NCBI GenBank assembly: GCA_003281455.1
Contig: QCBX01000001.1
Span: 141,393 to 205,392, forward strand
Reading direction: 5' to 3'
Length of the DNA stretch: 64,000 bases
Source: Prochlorococcus sp. AG-347-J21
GTDB taxonomy: Bacteria > Cyanobacteriota > Cyanobacteriia > PCC-6307 > Cyanobiaceae
Shown here in pieces: positions 47,381-56,819 of this stretch. Below the pieces are notes generated by a model. That model saw only the letters and a program-made list of their open reading frames with translations. It had not been told where the DNA came from and ran no database searches. Position numbers and translations under genes: made by a program. Positions within the stretch are counted from its first letter, which is position 1, and each line of letters starts with the position of its first letter.

Positions 47381-48451
47381 TTAAAAAGGAGGTTTTTCTT
47401 CATAAAGGGTATTTGCTTGTTCAATTGATAGTCTTCCTGCGACACCTAATTTAAGGGAACTAAAAGTATCCTTAAATTTGATCCTGAACAACGCCGCCGC
47501 TCCAATCATTGCCGCATTATCTGTACAAAGTTTAAGGGGAGCTAAGTGAACTTTAATAGATTTTTTACTGGCTTCACTAATCATCATTTTTCTTAATGTA
47601 TTGTTAGCAGCAACTCCCCCAACAACTACAACATTATCCAAGCTATGATCTACCGCGCATTTTATTGTTCTCTCTACTAAGACTTCTGCCACTACTCTCT
47701 CAAAACTTGCGGCAATATCAGGAATTGGAATGGTCTTCCCATCCAAATTTATTCTCTCAACTAATCTTAATACGGCAGTCTTTAGACCACTAAAAGAAAA
47801 ATCATATTTAAGAAATCCACCTTTTTTATCAGAAATCCTACATTTTGGTAAATTAAATTTCATTGGGTCCCCATTTTTAGCGATCTTTTCAATTGCCGGT
47901 CCTCCTGGATAACTTAGACCTAATAGTCTTCCAACTTTATCAAAGGCTTCTCCAGCAGCATCATCAAAACTTTTCCCAAGTCTCTGCATTCCCCTTCTCT
48001 CATCAACCTTTATCAATTCAGTATGTCCTCCGCTAACAAGTAAAGTAAGAAAAGATTTCTTTGGATAGTTTTCTGAAAATAGAATTGAAGATAAATGCCC
48101 CTCCAAATGATGAATTCCCAAAAATGGTTTTGAATACAACATGCAAAGTGATCTTGCAGTTATAGAACCAACTCGTAAACAACCAACTAATCCAGGAGCT
48201 ACAGTTGATGCAATATAATCGACTTCCTCAATTTTGATTTTTGATTCTTCTAAAGCCTTATCTAAAACAAATGGTAATAACTCTAAATGCTTTCTAGCTG
48301 CAAGTTCAGGCACAACTCCTCCCCATTTTGAATGATCTTCTATTTGAGAGGCAATTATATTTGAATGTATTTTGAAAGTATCGCCAATATTAGAAACTAT
48401 TGAGACAGATGTCTCATCACAACTTGTTTCAATAGCTAAAACTTTATGCAT
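47381..48451 (-). CDS. tsaD: tRNA N6-adenosine threonylcarbamoyltransferase
   Basis: Catalyses the last step of t6A37 formation in ANN-decoding tRNAs. Motifs are the N-terminal VLAIETSCDETSVSIV, the metal-binding HHLEGHLSS near residue 111, VSGGHTELI, the KVGRLLGLSYPGGPAIEK region and the C-terminal LCTDNAAMIGAAAL. Length 356 is normal. It diverges from psaF across a 74-base gap. Confidence 0.95.
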   Translation of the reverse strand: MHKVLAIETSCDETSVSIVSNIGDTFKIHSNIIASQIEDHSKWGGVVPELAARKHLELLPFVLDKALEESKIKIEEVDYIASTVAPGLVGCLRVGSITARSLCMLYSKPFLGIHHLEGHLSSILFSENYPKKSFLTLLVSGGHTELIKVDERRGMQRLGKSFDDAAGEAFDKVGRLLGLSYPGGPAIEKIAKNGDPMKFNLPKCRISDKKGGFLKYDFSFSGLKTAVLRLVERINLDGKTIPIPDIAASFERVVAEVLVERTIKCAVDHSLDNVVVVGGVAANNTLRKMMISEASKKSIKVHLAPLKLCTDNAAMIGAAALFRIKFKDTFSSLKLGVAGRLSIEQANTLYEEKPPF

Positions 48452-48525
48452 TTTTGATTCAACTTGTTCTATTTTAATATTAATTTCTTACTTAACACAT
48501 TATAAGGAATTAAAGATTGCAACTT

Positions 48526-49080
48526 ATGAAATCCTTTTTTTCAATTATAACCTCAGTTTTTCTGTTCCTCGGAATTACTCCAATTGCTATAGCTGCAAAT
48601 GGGCCTACCTTAAACGCAGATAGAGCTAGCACGGAATATACTGCTTCAGCCCTCACAAAATGCTCTGAAAATCCTAAATTCATTGAGAGAGCAAATTCAG
48701 CAACTACTCAAAAAGACATCGCAAGATTTGAAAGATACGGAAAAGCATCATGCGGAGATGATGGTCTTCCACATTTAATAATTGGACCTCCTCTTGAGCC
48801 ATGGGGAGCCCTTTTAAATAGAGGTCATGAAGGAGATTTACTTATTCCCGGAGTATTGTTCATTTATATTGCTGGAATTATAGGTTGGTCAGGAAGAGAG
48901 TATCTGATTGAATCAAAAAAGACTAAGAATCCAGCAGATCTTGAGATCATTATTGACCTAGACTTAGCCAGAAAATGTCTTGTAAAAGGAGCGCAATGGC
49001 CTCTTCTCGCTAATAAAGAGGGTAGAAATGGTGATTTAAGAGAGAAAGATAACAATATTACACTTAATGGTCCTCGCTAA
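48526..49080 (+). CDS. psaF: Photosystem I subunit III (PsaF)
   Basis: Lumenal and transmembrane subunit of photosystem I. The signal peptide runs to the AIAA sequence near residue 24 (SVFLFLGITPIAIAA). The mature domain has CSENPKFIERANSA, the GDDGLPHLIIGPPLEPWG segment, and a transmembrane helix near 107-123 (IPGVLFIYIAGIIGWSG). The two conserved cysteines are present. The frame opens with TTG at 48517, but the ATG at 48526 begins the signal peptide properly. psaJ follows. Confidence 0.95.
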   Translation: MKSFFSIITSVFLFLGITPIAIAANGPTLNADRASTEYTASALTKCSENPKFIERANSATTQKDIARFERYGKASCGDDGLPHLIIGPPLEPWGALLNRGHEGDLLIPGVLFIYIAGIIGWSGREYLIESKKTKNPADLEIIIDLDLARKCLVKGAQWPLLANKEGRNGDLREKDNNITLNGPR

Positions 49081-49108
49081 ACATCTTTAAAAAACTTTCA
49101 TAAAACAA

Positions 49109-49243
49109 ATGTTCAAAATTCTAAACACAAAATTTGTCAGATCTGCCCCAGTGGTAGCAGCAATTTGGCTAAGCCTTACAGCTGGAATAATTATTGAATT
49201 TAATAGGTTTTTCCCAGATTTATTATTCCATCCAATGAGCTGA
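49109..49243 (+). CDS. psaJ: Photosystem I subunit IX (PsaJ)
   Basis: A 44-residue single-helix PSI subunit, [20 protein letters not shown] and then [19 protein letters not shown]. The [23 protein letters not shown] helix and the FPDLLFHP ending are family hallmarks. It lies 28 bases after psaF and is certainly co-transcribed with it. PsaJ helps position PsaF and binds chlorophyll. Confidence 0.95.
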   Translation: MFKILNTKFVRSAPVVAAIWLSLTAGIIIEFNRFFPDLLFHPMS

Positions 49244-49250
49244 TAAAGAG

Positions 49251-49290
49251 AAAATAATCAAGTTTTTATTAACTTGATTATTTTTTTTGC
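49251..49290. terminator. Strong intrinsic terminator for psaFJ, overlapping the gmk 3' end
   Basis: A perfect 14-bp inverted repeat (49251-49264 pairs with 49271-49284) has a six-base TTTATT loop. A T-run begins in the right arm and continues to 49288. The final codons and stop of the convergent gmk gene (ends at 49258) are encoded inside the hairpin. Confidence 0.85.
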
Positions 49291-49812
49291 TGTTTCATCA
49301 ACATTGTGATTTGTTAATGCAAAATCAAATTGATTTGATACTGAAATCTCATAATTAGCCCTTGAGAGTCTTTTTTTAATAGCCTCTTCTTTTTCAGTAC
49401 CCCTATTTCTTATTCTTCTCTCTAACTCTTCTTTATCCGGAGGAAGTAAAAATATTGACATTGAATTAGGAAACTTATTTTTTATTTGCCTTGCACCCTC
49501 TACTTCAATTTCAAGTAGTACAGTAAATCCCTTTTTTATCTTCTCATTAACAGAAGACAAAGGGGTTCCATAGTAGTTCCCAGCGAATTGAGCCCATTCA
49601 AGGAACAGATTTTGTGCAATCATTTCTTTAAACTTTACTTGATTTAAAAAATAGTAATTTTCCCCATCTTTCTCTCCCTCTCTAGGTTCTCTAGTAGTTG
49701 CAGATATTGAAAGCCAAAAATTCTTTTCTTTATCTAATATTTCTTTAACAACTGTTCCTTTACCCACCCCGCTGGGTCCAGTAAGAATAATGAGTTTTTT
49801 TTGATTTTTCAT
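49258..49812 (-). CDS. gmk: Guanylate kinase
   Basis: Phosphorylates GMP to GDP. The P-loop GPSGVGKG is at residues 12-19, the GMP-binding TTREPREGEKDGENYYF is near 40-56, and the lid region RNRGTEKEEAIKKRL follows. Length 184 is normal. Its last three codons fall within the psaFJ terminator hairpin. Confidence 0.95.
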   Translation of the reverse strand: MKNQKKLIILTGPSGVGKGTVVKEILDKEKNFWLSISATTREPREGEKDGENYYFLNQVKFKEMIAQNLFLEWAQFAGNYYGTPLSSVNEKIKKGFTVLLEIEVEGARQIKNKFPNSMSIFLLPPDKEELERRIRNRGTEKEEAIKKRLSRANYEISVSNQFDFALTNHNVDETAKKIIKLIKT

Positions 49813-49885
49813 ATTAAATTTTTTACAGTAGGATAAACATCTTGTGAACTAAAAAGGAATAATGCAAAAAGGTGTTCCACAGATA

Positions 49886-51586
49886 ATGGATATTACATCT
49901 ATTAGATCTGTTTTGCATTATTTAACAAAGAACATCCTACCTTCAAAGTTTGAAACTGCCCAACAACCTGACTCTAATACAATTCAATTATGTTTCAGAG
50001 GAATTTCTTCTCAAAATTGGTTAGAGGTTTCATGGAATGGTGAATCTCCCAGAATATTAAAGATAAATAAGCCGGAAAAAATTGGAAGAGAAAGTACACT
50101 TTCTAAACAAATAAGATACGGATTAAAATATATGGCTTTAATTTCGATTGATCAAGATAATTTTGAAAGAGTTATAAAATTTGGTTTTGCAAAAAAACCT
50201 GGAGATGAAATTAGTAAGTATTTAATTTTTGAGTTAATGGGGAAACATAGTAATATTTTTTATTTGGATAACAAACATAAAATAATTGCAGTTGGTAAAC
50301 AAATTAAATCAAGTCAATCTAGTTTTAGAACAATTTCAACAGGATCAATTTACTCTGGCCCTCCAGTTAATCTCAAAAAACAACCTATGGAAGATGAGTC
50401 TTTTCAATCATGGAAAGATGCAATCTCAATAGTACCTGAGTCTTTGAAATACTGTTTAATAAATACTTATCAAGGAGTAAGCCCTATCCTCACAAAACAA
50501 TTAGAGGTTGTTAGCAAAACTTGCAATTCGGAAATAATGGGGAAAAATATCGATTTCATTGGCGATTCAGACTTAAAGGAGATATTTAAAAATTGGAAGA
50601 TTTGGATAAATAGGTTTAAAAACAATAACTTTAACTTTTCTATATTTAATAAAGATTTTTATTGCGTTTGGTTTTTTGATAAAGAAATTAATTGCGAAAA
50701 AAAGATAGATTTATGTACCGGTATAGAGAATTATTATGATTATCATCTGAAGCAAAAAAAACTTGAATTGTTGGAAAAAAAAATTGAAGGGATAATTTTT
50801 AAACAAATCAATATTGAGAAAAAAAATTTGAATATCCAATATGATCTTCTGACAAAATCAGAAAACTACGAGGTATACAAAGAAAAAGCTGATAATATAT
50901 TCTCTTCAAATGAAATTAAAAAAAGAGATATTATTAAAGGACAAAAACTATATAAAAAGTCAAAAAAACTAAAGAGATCTAGAGAATTAATAAAAGAAAG
51001 ATTAAGTATTTACAAAACAAATATAGAAAGATTAGATGAATTCACTACGCTTCTAGAAAATTTAAATTCTTTAAATCATGAAAAACTATTTATGCAAATC
51101 AAACTACTAGAAGAAATTATGGAAGAAATTTGTAACGAGTTTAATATCAATATCAAGAGGCAAAGAGAAGATAAGAAAAGTACATATGAGATAGAATCTT
51201 CACCAATTCAAGTTGATACTCCCACAGGATTGAAGCTTCAGGTAGGGCGAAATATGAGGCAAAATGACTTAATAAGCTTTAAGTTCTCAAAAAAAGGCGA
51301 TTTATGGTTTCATGCTCAGGAATCACCAGGCAGTCATGTAGTTTTGAAGTCTTCATCTCAAGAAGCATCTGATCAAGATCTTCAAATAGCTGCAGATTTA
51401 GCCGCTTTATTTAGTAAGGCAAAAAGAAACATTAAAGTTCCAATTAATTTAGTAAAGATTAAAGATTTGCAAAAAATCAAAAAAGGAGGACCGGGTTGTG
51501 TGTCCTTTAAAAATGGAGAAATTATTTGGGGAAATCCTACAAGAGGAGAAGATTACATTAAAAAAAATCTTAAAACAGTAATTTAG
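49886..51586 (+). CDS. NFACT protein (RqcH/FbpA/Tae2 family)
   Basis: A 566-residue NFACT protein. It has an N-terminal NFACT-N domain, a central coiled-coil of long Lys/Glu helices (about residues 280-420) and the C-terminal NFACT-R domain with VGRNMRQNDLISFKF and GDLWFHAQESPGSHVVLKS. The bacterial homologue RqcH recruits Ala-tRNA to stalled large ribosomal subunits to tag nascent chains. An ATG at 49862 lies in frame upstream; MDITSIRSVLHYL at 49886 fits the family N-terminus better, but either is possible. Confidence 0.87.
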   Translation: MDITSIRSVLHYLTKNILPSKFETAQQPDSNTIQLCFRGISSQNWLEVSWNGESPRILKINKPEKIGRESTLSKQIRYGLKYMALISIDQDNFERVIKFGFAKKPGDEISKYLIFELMGKHSNIFYLDNKHKIIAVGKQIKSSQSSFRTISTGSIYSGPPVNLKKQPMEDESFQSWKDAISIVPESLKYCLINTYQGVSPILTKQLEVVSKTCNSEIMGKNIDFIGDSDLKEIFKNWKIWINRFKNNNFNFSIFNKDFYCVWFFDKEINCEKKIDLCTGIENYYDYHLKQKKLELLEKKIEGIIFKQINIEKKNLNIQYDLLTKSENYEVYKEKADNIFSSNEIKKRDIIKGQKLYKKSKKLKRSRELIKERLSIYKTNIERLDEFTTLLENLNSLNHEKLFMQIKLLEEIMEEICNEFNINIKRQREDKKSTYEIESSPIQVDTPTGLKLQVGRNMRQNDLISFKFSKKGDLWFHAQESPGSHVVLKSSSQEASDQDLQIAADLAALFSKAKRNIKVPINLVKIKDLQKIKKGGPGCVSFKNGEIIWGNPTRGEDYIKKNLKTVI

Positions 51587-51614
51587 TTTATAATAAAAAA
51601 AATTTTAGATCTAA

Positions 51615-51875
51615 ATGTTTGATTTTCTTTTGGGCACTCATGAATTTTTAGGAAATCATAGTTTTCCAGAATTTATTGTTGGATATCTATTTGGTGCTGC
51701 ATTAATAATTGGAGCTCCTACTGTTTTCTTACTACTTGCCTTCGTAAGCGCTTTAATGAAAACTAATGGGAAAATGGGTGGGTACAGAGAATATGAAACT
51801 TATGGTGAATCATCCCTAAATGATGCTCCTCCTTTCTTATTACCAGATCCAACTAATCCTAAATTAAGCAAATAA
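51615..51875 (+). CDS. Small single-helix membrane protein, possible photosynthetic accessory
   Basis: 86 residues. One hydrophobic helix (about 22-48, FIVGYLFGAALIIGAPTVFL) is preceded by a short polar N-terminus (THEFLGNHSFPEF) and followed by a Gly/Tyr-rich (NGKMGGYREYETYGE) and Pro-rich tail. The look is that of low-molecular-weight photosystem or cytochrome-complex subunits, but I cannot match it to a named subunit. It lies between the NFACT gene and tatC. Confidence 0.65.
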   Translation: MFDFLLGTHEFLGNHSFPEFIVGYLFGAALIIGAPTVFLLLAFVSALMKTNGKMGGYREYETYGESSLNDAPPFLLPDPTNPKLSK

Positions 51876-51955
51876 TTAAATCTATCTAAAAACAAATTGG
51901 ACTTTGACAATAGTATTTTAAAACCTTTTTCTTAAATAATCTTTATCAAATAGTA

Positions 51956-52714
51956 ATGAGAGGTACAGGTCAAAGTGAAAATAAATTATCAGATTCAATG
52001 ACTTTTAGTGATCATCTAGAGGAGCTTCGTCAAAGGATACTAAACTCAATTTACTCAATACTTATTTCAATATTCTTTAGTTTTCTCATCATAAAGCCAT
52101 TAATATCTTTTTTAGAAATCCCAGCTGGTGATATTCATTTACTACAACTTGCTCCAGGAGAGTTTTTATTTGTTGCTATTAAAGTTGCAGGTTACAGCGG
52201 ATTAATAGTTTCTATGCCTTATATTTTTTATCAAATAATATTATTTATTTCTCCTGGTTTAACAAAAAAAGAAAAAAGCCTTATCTTACCCGCAGTTTTT
52301 GGTTCAGGTCTTCTGTTTTTTTTAGGATTAATTTTTTCCTGGTGGATATTAGTCCCCGCAGCAATAAATTTCTTCATTAGTTTCGGTGCTGATATTGTTG
52401 AACCAACTTGGTCTATAGAGCGATATTTTGATTTTGTTCTCTTATTAATGTCCAGCACTGCAATAGCTTTTCAATTACCGGTATTACAATTTATTCTTGG
52501 TTCTCTTGGAATAATTACAACGGAAAAAATGATTTCGAATTGGAAGATCGTTGTAATTTCCTCCGCGATATTATCTGCAGTGATCACCCCTTCAACAGAC
52601 CCATTGACTATGTCATTGCTATCTATATCGATTGTGTTTTTATTTTTTGTTGGTACTGGATTAACTTACTTATCAGAAAATCTTAAGTCAAAAACTCTTT
52701 CATCTTCTCATTAA
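51956..52714 (+). CDS. tatC: Twin-arginine translocase subunit TatC
   Basis: Core of the Tat translocon, which moves folded proteins across membranes. The 252-residue chain has six hydrophobic helices and the family signatures DHLEELRQRILNS near the N-terminus and FQLPVLQFILGSLGI near residue 174. It sits just upstream of petC, the best-known thylakoid Tat substrate, though separated by the convergent DUF3067 gene. The tail overlaps that gene by 32 bases. Confidence 0.94.
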   Translation: MRGTGQSENKLSDSMTFSDHLEELRQRILNSIYSILISIFFSFLIIKPLISFLEIPAGDIHLLQLAPGEFLFVAIKVAGYSGLIVSMPYIFYQIILFISPGLTKKEKSLILPAVFGSGLLFFLGLIFSWWILVPAAINFFISFGADIVEPTWSIERYFDFVLLLMSSTAIAFQLPVLQFILGSLGIITTEKMISNWKIVVISSAILSAVITPSTDPLTMSLLSISIVFLFFVGTGLTYLSENLKSKTLSSSH

Positions 52715-53000
52715 GATTTAATTGCAAGCTAACAGCTCTACCTAACCTTGGCTTAGCATTAACTTTCTTTAGCCATTCCCTTACTTCTTCTGAATATCCA
52801 CATCTATTTAGAATCTCGATTTTATCTGCTATCGATTTTTTATATTCATCTTCACTTAAAGGGAATGATTCCTGTCCAAGAAATCCCCACATCATTTGAA
52901 AATATACATATTTTCCTCTTCTAAAGAGTCTAAAATCATATTTTTTCCCCCAGCGATGAATCAAATAATGTATAACTTCATCTACTAGCAATGGGTTCAT
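52683..53000 (-). CDS. DUF3067 protein
   Basis: A 105-residue protein of a cyanobacterial and plastid family. I recognise HRWGKKYDFRLFRRGKYVYF, the QMMWGFLGQESFPLSEDEY segment and KPRLGRAVSLQLNL. No function is known to me. Its 3' end overlaps tatC by 32 bases in antisense, so transcripts of the two genes are complementary there. Confidence 0.82.
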   Translation of the reverse strand: MNPLLVDEVIHYLIHRWGKKYDFRLFRRGKYVYFQMMWGFLGQESFPLSEDEYKKSIADKIEILNRCGYSEEVREWLKKVNAKPRLGRAVSLQLNLNEKMKEFLT

Positions 53001-53123
53001 TTAAATCAATTAATTAAGACTTCCTAAACTTTTACTTTAAATTATTAAAAGTCCTATCTATTTGCAACAGAAATTGAACAATTTGATTCATAATAACTAA
53101 TAAATAACAGAACCAAGTAGCGA

Positions 53124-53660
53124 ATGACTCAATTAAGTTCCAATGATGTCCCTTCAATGGGTCGAAGGCAATTTATGAATCTTCTTACATTTGGTACTGC
53201 AACTGGTGTAGCGTTAGGAGCTCTTTACCCTGTAGCGAATTATTTCATGCCTTTAAGAGCAGGCGGTGGTGGAGGTGGAACTTCTGCTAAAGATGAATTA
53301 GGGAATCCAATAACTAAGACAGGTTGGTTAGCTACCCATCAAGCAGGAGACAGAAGTCTAGTGCAGGGTCTAAAAGGAGATCCAACTTATTTAATAGTTA
53401 ATGAGGGTGGGGGAATAGGAGAATTTGGTTTAAATGCAATTTGTACCCATTTAGGTTGCGTTGTCCCATGGGATAGTGGTGCTAATAAATTCATATGTCC
53501 TTGTCATGGCAGTCAGTACGATACTAACGGGAAGGTAGTCAGAGGGCCTGCTCCTTTATCTTTAGCACTAGCGCATGTAGAAATTGAAGATGATGCTGTA
53601 CTCGTCAAACAATGGTCAGAAACTGACTTTAGAACTAATGAAAATCCATGGTGGTCATAA
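53124..53660 (+). CDS. petC: Cytochrome b6f Rieske iron-sulfur protein
   Basis: The 178-residue Rieske subunit. A twin-arginine motif ([16 protein letters not shown]) precedes its membrane helix. The flexible Gly-rich hinge ([14 protein letters not shown]) is followed by the 2Fe-2S ligands CTHLGC and CPCHGS. It transfers electrons from plastoquinol to cytochrome f. petA follows after three bases as one operon. Confidence 0.97.
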   Translation: MTQLSSNDVPSMGRRQFMNLLTFGTATGVALGALYPVANYFMPLRAGGGGGGTSAKDELGNPITKTGWLATHQAGDRSLVQGLKGDPTYLIVNEGGGIGEFGLNAICTHLGCVVPWDSGANKFICPCHGSQYDTNGKVVRGPAPLSLALAHVEIEDDAVLVKQWSETDFRTNENPWWS

Positions 53661-53663
53661 AAA

Positions 53664-54617
53664 ATGAAAGGTCTTAAAAATCAAATCATGAAAAAAACAA
53701 GTTTATTTATCTGTACTCTACTTTTCATTTCGAGCATTGTATTTTATCCAAAGATCACTTTTGCTTATCCATTTTGGGCTCAGCAAAACTATGAATCCCC
53801 AAGAGAAGCAACAGGGAAGATAGTCTGTGCAAATTGTCATCTAGCTCAGATGCCTACAATTGCAGAGGTTCCACAATCTGTTGGAGCAGACAGTGTTTTC
53901 AAGGCTGTAGTCAAAATACCCTACAAAAATGATTTAAAAGAGATCGGTGCTGATGGTTCTGAAGTCCCATTACAAGTTGGTGCTGTTGTAATGCTGCCAG
54001 ATGGCTTTAAACTTGCTCCACAAGAAAGATGGACGGAAGAAATCAAAGAGGAGACAGAAGGGGTTTATTTCACAAATTACAGTGAAGAGAAAGATAATAT
54101 CATCATTGTAGGACCTTTACCTGGCGATACTAATAAAGAAATAGTTTTCCCTGTACTTTCCCCTGATCCATCCACTAATAAAGAATATCACTATGGAAAA
54201 TACTCGTTACATATCGGAGGCAATAGAGGTAGAGGTCAGGTATACCCAACTGGAGACAAAAGCAATAATGTAATTTTCACTTCTTCCACCTCAGGAACTA
54301 TAAATTCAATAGAAACAATTGAAGATGGTAGCTATAAGGTCAATATAGAAAACGATAATGGTGAGATAACTACTGAAGCAGTACCTGTTGGACCTCAACT
54401 TGTCGTAAAAGCACAAGACAAAATTAATGCAGGTGACCCTCTTACTAATGATCCCAACGTTGGCGGCTTTGGACAATTAGATGCTGAGGTTGTGCTTCAG
54501 AGCCCTTATAGAGTTATTGGATTGATTGCATTCTTCATTGGTGTAGGCCTAACACAAATACTTTTAGTATTAAAGAAAAAACAAGTAGAAAAAGTGCAAG
54601 CAGCAGAGGGTATCTAA
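53664..54617 (+). CDS. petA: Cytochrome f
   Basis: c-type cytochrome of the b6f complex. The signal peptide ends before [17 protein letters not shown], whose Tyr is the axial heme ligand after cleavage, and the heme-binding CANCH lies just after. A large lumenal beta domain and a C-terminal transmembrane helix ([18 protein letters not shown]) complete the 317-residue protein. The second Met ([12 protein letters not shown]) may be the true start, shortening the leader by eight residues. Confidence 0.97.
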   Translation: MKGLKNQIMKKTSLFICTLLFISSIVFYPKITFAYPFWAQQNYESPREATGKIVCANCHLAQMPTIAEVPQSVGADSVFKAVVKIPYKNDLKEIGADGSEVPLQVGAVVMLPDGFKLAPQERWTEEIKEETEGVYFTNYSEEKDNIIIVGPLPGDTNKEIVFPVLSPDPSTNKEYHYGKYSLHIGGNRGRGQVYPTGDKSNNVIFTSSTSGTINSIETIEDGSYKVNIENDNGEITTEAVPVGPQLVVKAQDKINAGDPLTNDPNVGGFGQLDAEVVLQSPYRVIGLIAFFIGVGLTQILLVLKKKQVEKVQAAEGI

Positions 54618-54627
54618 CTTTCCTTAG

Positions 54628-55521
54628 ATGCTTACATTTCAAGCTTTTATACAATCTCCAGGAGAAACCTTTTTAAATTTAGGATTTATAACTATTAGAT
54701 GGTACGGATTACTTATTTCGGTTTCAGTCTTAATAGGTCTATTTATTTCTAAAAAACTTGCAAAGGCAAGGAATATTAACCCAGAGTACATTAGTGAAAT
54801 ACTTCCATCATTAATAATCTTTTCAATAATTGGAGCAAGAGCTTATTACGTAATTTTTGAGTGGCGGCAATATAGTGGAGAGAACTTTTTTACTTCTTTA
54901 GAACTATTCAATAACGCCATAAAAATACCTTCTTTTCTTGCCGTTTGGGAAGGAGGCATAGCAATCCATGGAGGTCTAATTGGAGGTTTAATATCAATTA
55001 TCTATTTTTGCAAGTCAAAAAAAATTAATTTAAAAACTTTTTTAGATATTTTAATACCCTCAATTATTCTTGGCCAATCCATAGGAAGGTGGGGCAATTT
55101 TTTCAATAATGAAGCATTTGGGGTCCCAACAAATTTGCCTTGGAAATTATTTATTCCTATCCAAAATAGGCCTTTAGAATTTAGTAATTACGAGTTTTTT
55201 CATCCTACTTTTCTCTATGAGTCATTGTGGAATCTCTTAATTTTCATTCTCCTTATTGTTATTTTTAATAAACAAAATAAAACAGATTTTTTCAGGCCTG
55301 GCTTTATTAGCTGTCTTTATTTGATAAGTTATAGCTTTGGGAGATTCTGGATAGAAGCTTTAAGAACTGACCCACTATGCATTGGTGGACTTCCGCCTTT
55401 CTGTGATGGCGGTATTAAAATGGCTCAATTCATAAGTATTTTTCTATTTTCTTCTGGATTAATTGGAATATTTTTTTTAAGATTGAGAATATATAGTGGG
55501 AAAAATAGAAAGAATGGATAA
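54628..55521 (+). CDS. lgt: Prolipoprotein diacylglyceryl transferase
   Basis: Adds diacylglycerol to the lipobox Cys of prolipoproteins. The 297-residue membrane protein has the conserved [12 protein letters not shown] segment near residue 110 and the signature [19 protein letters not shown] near 148, plus the C-terminal [14 protein letters not shown]. It follows petA by 10 bases. Its 3' end overlaps cobM. Confidence 0.94.
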   Translation: MLTFQAFIQSPGETFLNLGFITIRWYGLLISVSVLIGLFISKKLAKARNINPEYISEILPSLIIFSIIGARAYYVIFEWRQYSGENFFTSLELFNNAIKIPSFLAVWEGGIAIHGGLIGGLISIIYFCKSKKINLKTFLDILIPSIILGQSIGRWGNFFNNEAFGVPTNLPWKLFIPIQNRPLEFSNYEFFHPTFLYESLWNLLIFILLIVIFNKQNKTDFFRPGFISCLYLISYSFGRFWIEALRTDPLCIGGLPPFCDGGIKMAQFISIFLFSSGLIGIFFLRLRIYSGKNRKNG

Positions 55522-56269
55522 TAAAATATCCTTTATTGGTGTAGGTCCAGGCGATCCAGAATTATTAACTTTAAAAGCATTAAAAAAAATAAAAATTGCA
55601 GATGTCATTATTTGGACTGATTCTTTAATTCCTGAAAAGATTTTAGATTTTTCTCAAGAAGGTTCTGAAAAAATAAAAACGAGTTCGCTTAACTTAGAGC
55701 AAATAACCTCAATTATGATAGAAAAATTTCAGGCAGGGAAAATTGTTGTAAGGTTGCATGATGGAGACCCTTGCCTCTTTGGAGCAATAAGAGAGCAAAT
55801 CGAAATTCTAAAAAACGAAAAAATTGAAATCGAGGTTGTTCCTGGAGTAAGTGCTTTTCAAGTTGCAGCAGCATATCATGAAGCTGAGTTAACCATCCCT
55901 GACGTAACGCAAACAATAATTTTAACTAGAGCAGGAGGGCGAACAGGGATGCCTGAAAAAGAATCTCTGAAAGATCTTGCGAAGCACAATTCCTCTATAT
56001 GTCTTTATCTAAGTGCTAGGCATGTGAAAAGGTCTCAAGAAACTCTACTAGAGTTTTACCCTCCAGAGACTAAAGTGATTGTTGGATTTAGAGTATCTTG
56101 GGATGATGGTTGGACATCATTAATAGAATTAAAAGATATGGAAAAATTTTCTATTGAGAAAAAACTTATTAGAACAACCATTTACATAATTAGCCCAGCG
56201 ATTAGTAATTCTCAAAAAAGATCTAATCTTTATAATCCATCTTATAGGCATCTCTTTAGGAATAAATAA
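55514..56269 (+). CDS. cobM: Precorrin-4 C11-methyltransferase
   Basis: SAM-dependent methyltransferase of the corrin ring. [20 protein letters not shown] opens the chain, [15 protein letters not shown] and [20 protein letters not shown] follow, and [13 protein letters not shown] is a C-terminal family segment. The frame also has a GTG at 55496, but the ATG at 55514 gives the canonical start and still overlaps lgt by eight bases. The other corrin genes here, cobO and cobK, are distant. Confidence 0.92.
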   Translation: MDNKISFIGVGPGDPELLTLKALKKIKIADVIIWTDSLIPEKILDFSQEGSEKIKTSSLNLEQITSIMIEKFQAGKIVVRLHDGDPCLFGAIREQIEILKNEKIEIEVVPGVSAFQVAAAYHEAELTIPDVTQTIILTRAGGRTGMPEKESLKDLAKHNSSICLYLSARHVKRSQETLLEFYPPETKVIVGFRVSWDDGWTSLIELKDMEKFSIEKKLIRTTIYIISPAISNSQKRSNLYNPSYRHLFRNK

Positions 56270-56324
56270 TCTTAAAGTTGATAGAAAAATATTAATTACT
56301 ATAATTAGTAAAAATTTATTAGCT

Positions 56325-56819
56325 TTGAAAGAAATAAAATCTAACCCAGAAGACAATACAAAAAGAAAACAATCCTCTTTAAAGAGAATTGGAAATTTTA
56401 TTAAAGAGGCAAGGTTAAGTAGAGAGCAATCTGTTGAAGAATTGGCTTCTGATTTAAAAATTGGATCTCATCAACTTAAAGCCATTGAAGAGGGTAATGA
56501 AGAAGAACTACCTGAAAAGGTATTTGTCAAAGCAATGGTTCGTAGAATTTCACAGAAGCTGAAACTTGATACGGAATTTATAATGAATGAATTCAAGACA
56601 GAAAGGCAGGAGATAAAAATTGACGAAATAGTTGAAGAAGTCAAAAATAAAACTAATAAAACTAGACAATCTAAGGATCTAAGTCCATTAGGGTTTTGGA
56701 TATTTATTTTAATTTCAGGCTTTCTCGGACTAATCGCCTCGTCCTTAATTTTCAATTTATTTTCAGACTCTTCTCAGAATCAAACTCCAAAACAAGAACT
56801 TATTAAAAAAACTAAATAA
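56325..56819 (+). CDS. RodZ-like helix-turn-helix membrane protein
   Basis: A 164-residue protein. Residues 20-80 form a Cro/CI-type HTH of the RodZ family (IGNFIKEARLSREQSVEELA then IGSHQLKAIEEGNEEELP), followed by a Lys/Glu-rich linker and a transmembrane helix near 125-146 (FWIFILISGFLGLIASSLIF). Full RodZ has a periplasmic domain that is missing here. RodZ links MreB to the cell wall machinery; a regulatory role is equally possible. The start is a TTG at 56325. It overlaps the convergent ppx by eight bases. Confidence 0.8.
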   Translation: MKEIKSNPEDNTKRKQSSLKRIGNFIKEARLSREQSVEELASDLKIGSHQLKAIEEGNEEELPEKVFVKAMVRRISQKLKLDTEFIMNEFKTERQEIKIDEIVEEVKNKTNKTRQSKDLSPLGFWIFILISGFLGLIASSLIFNLFSDSSQNQTPKQELIKKTK

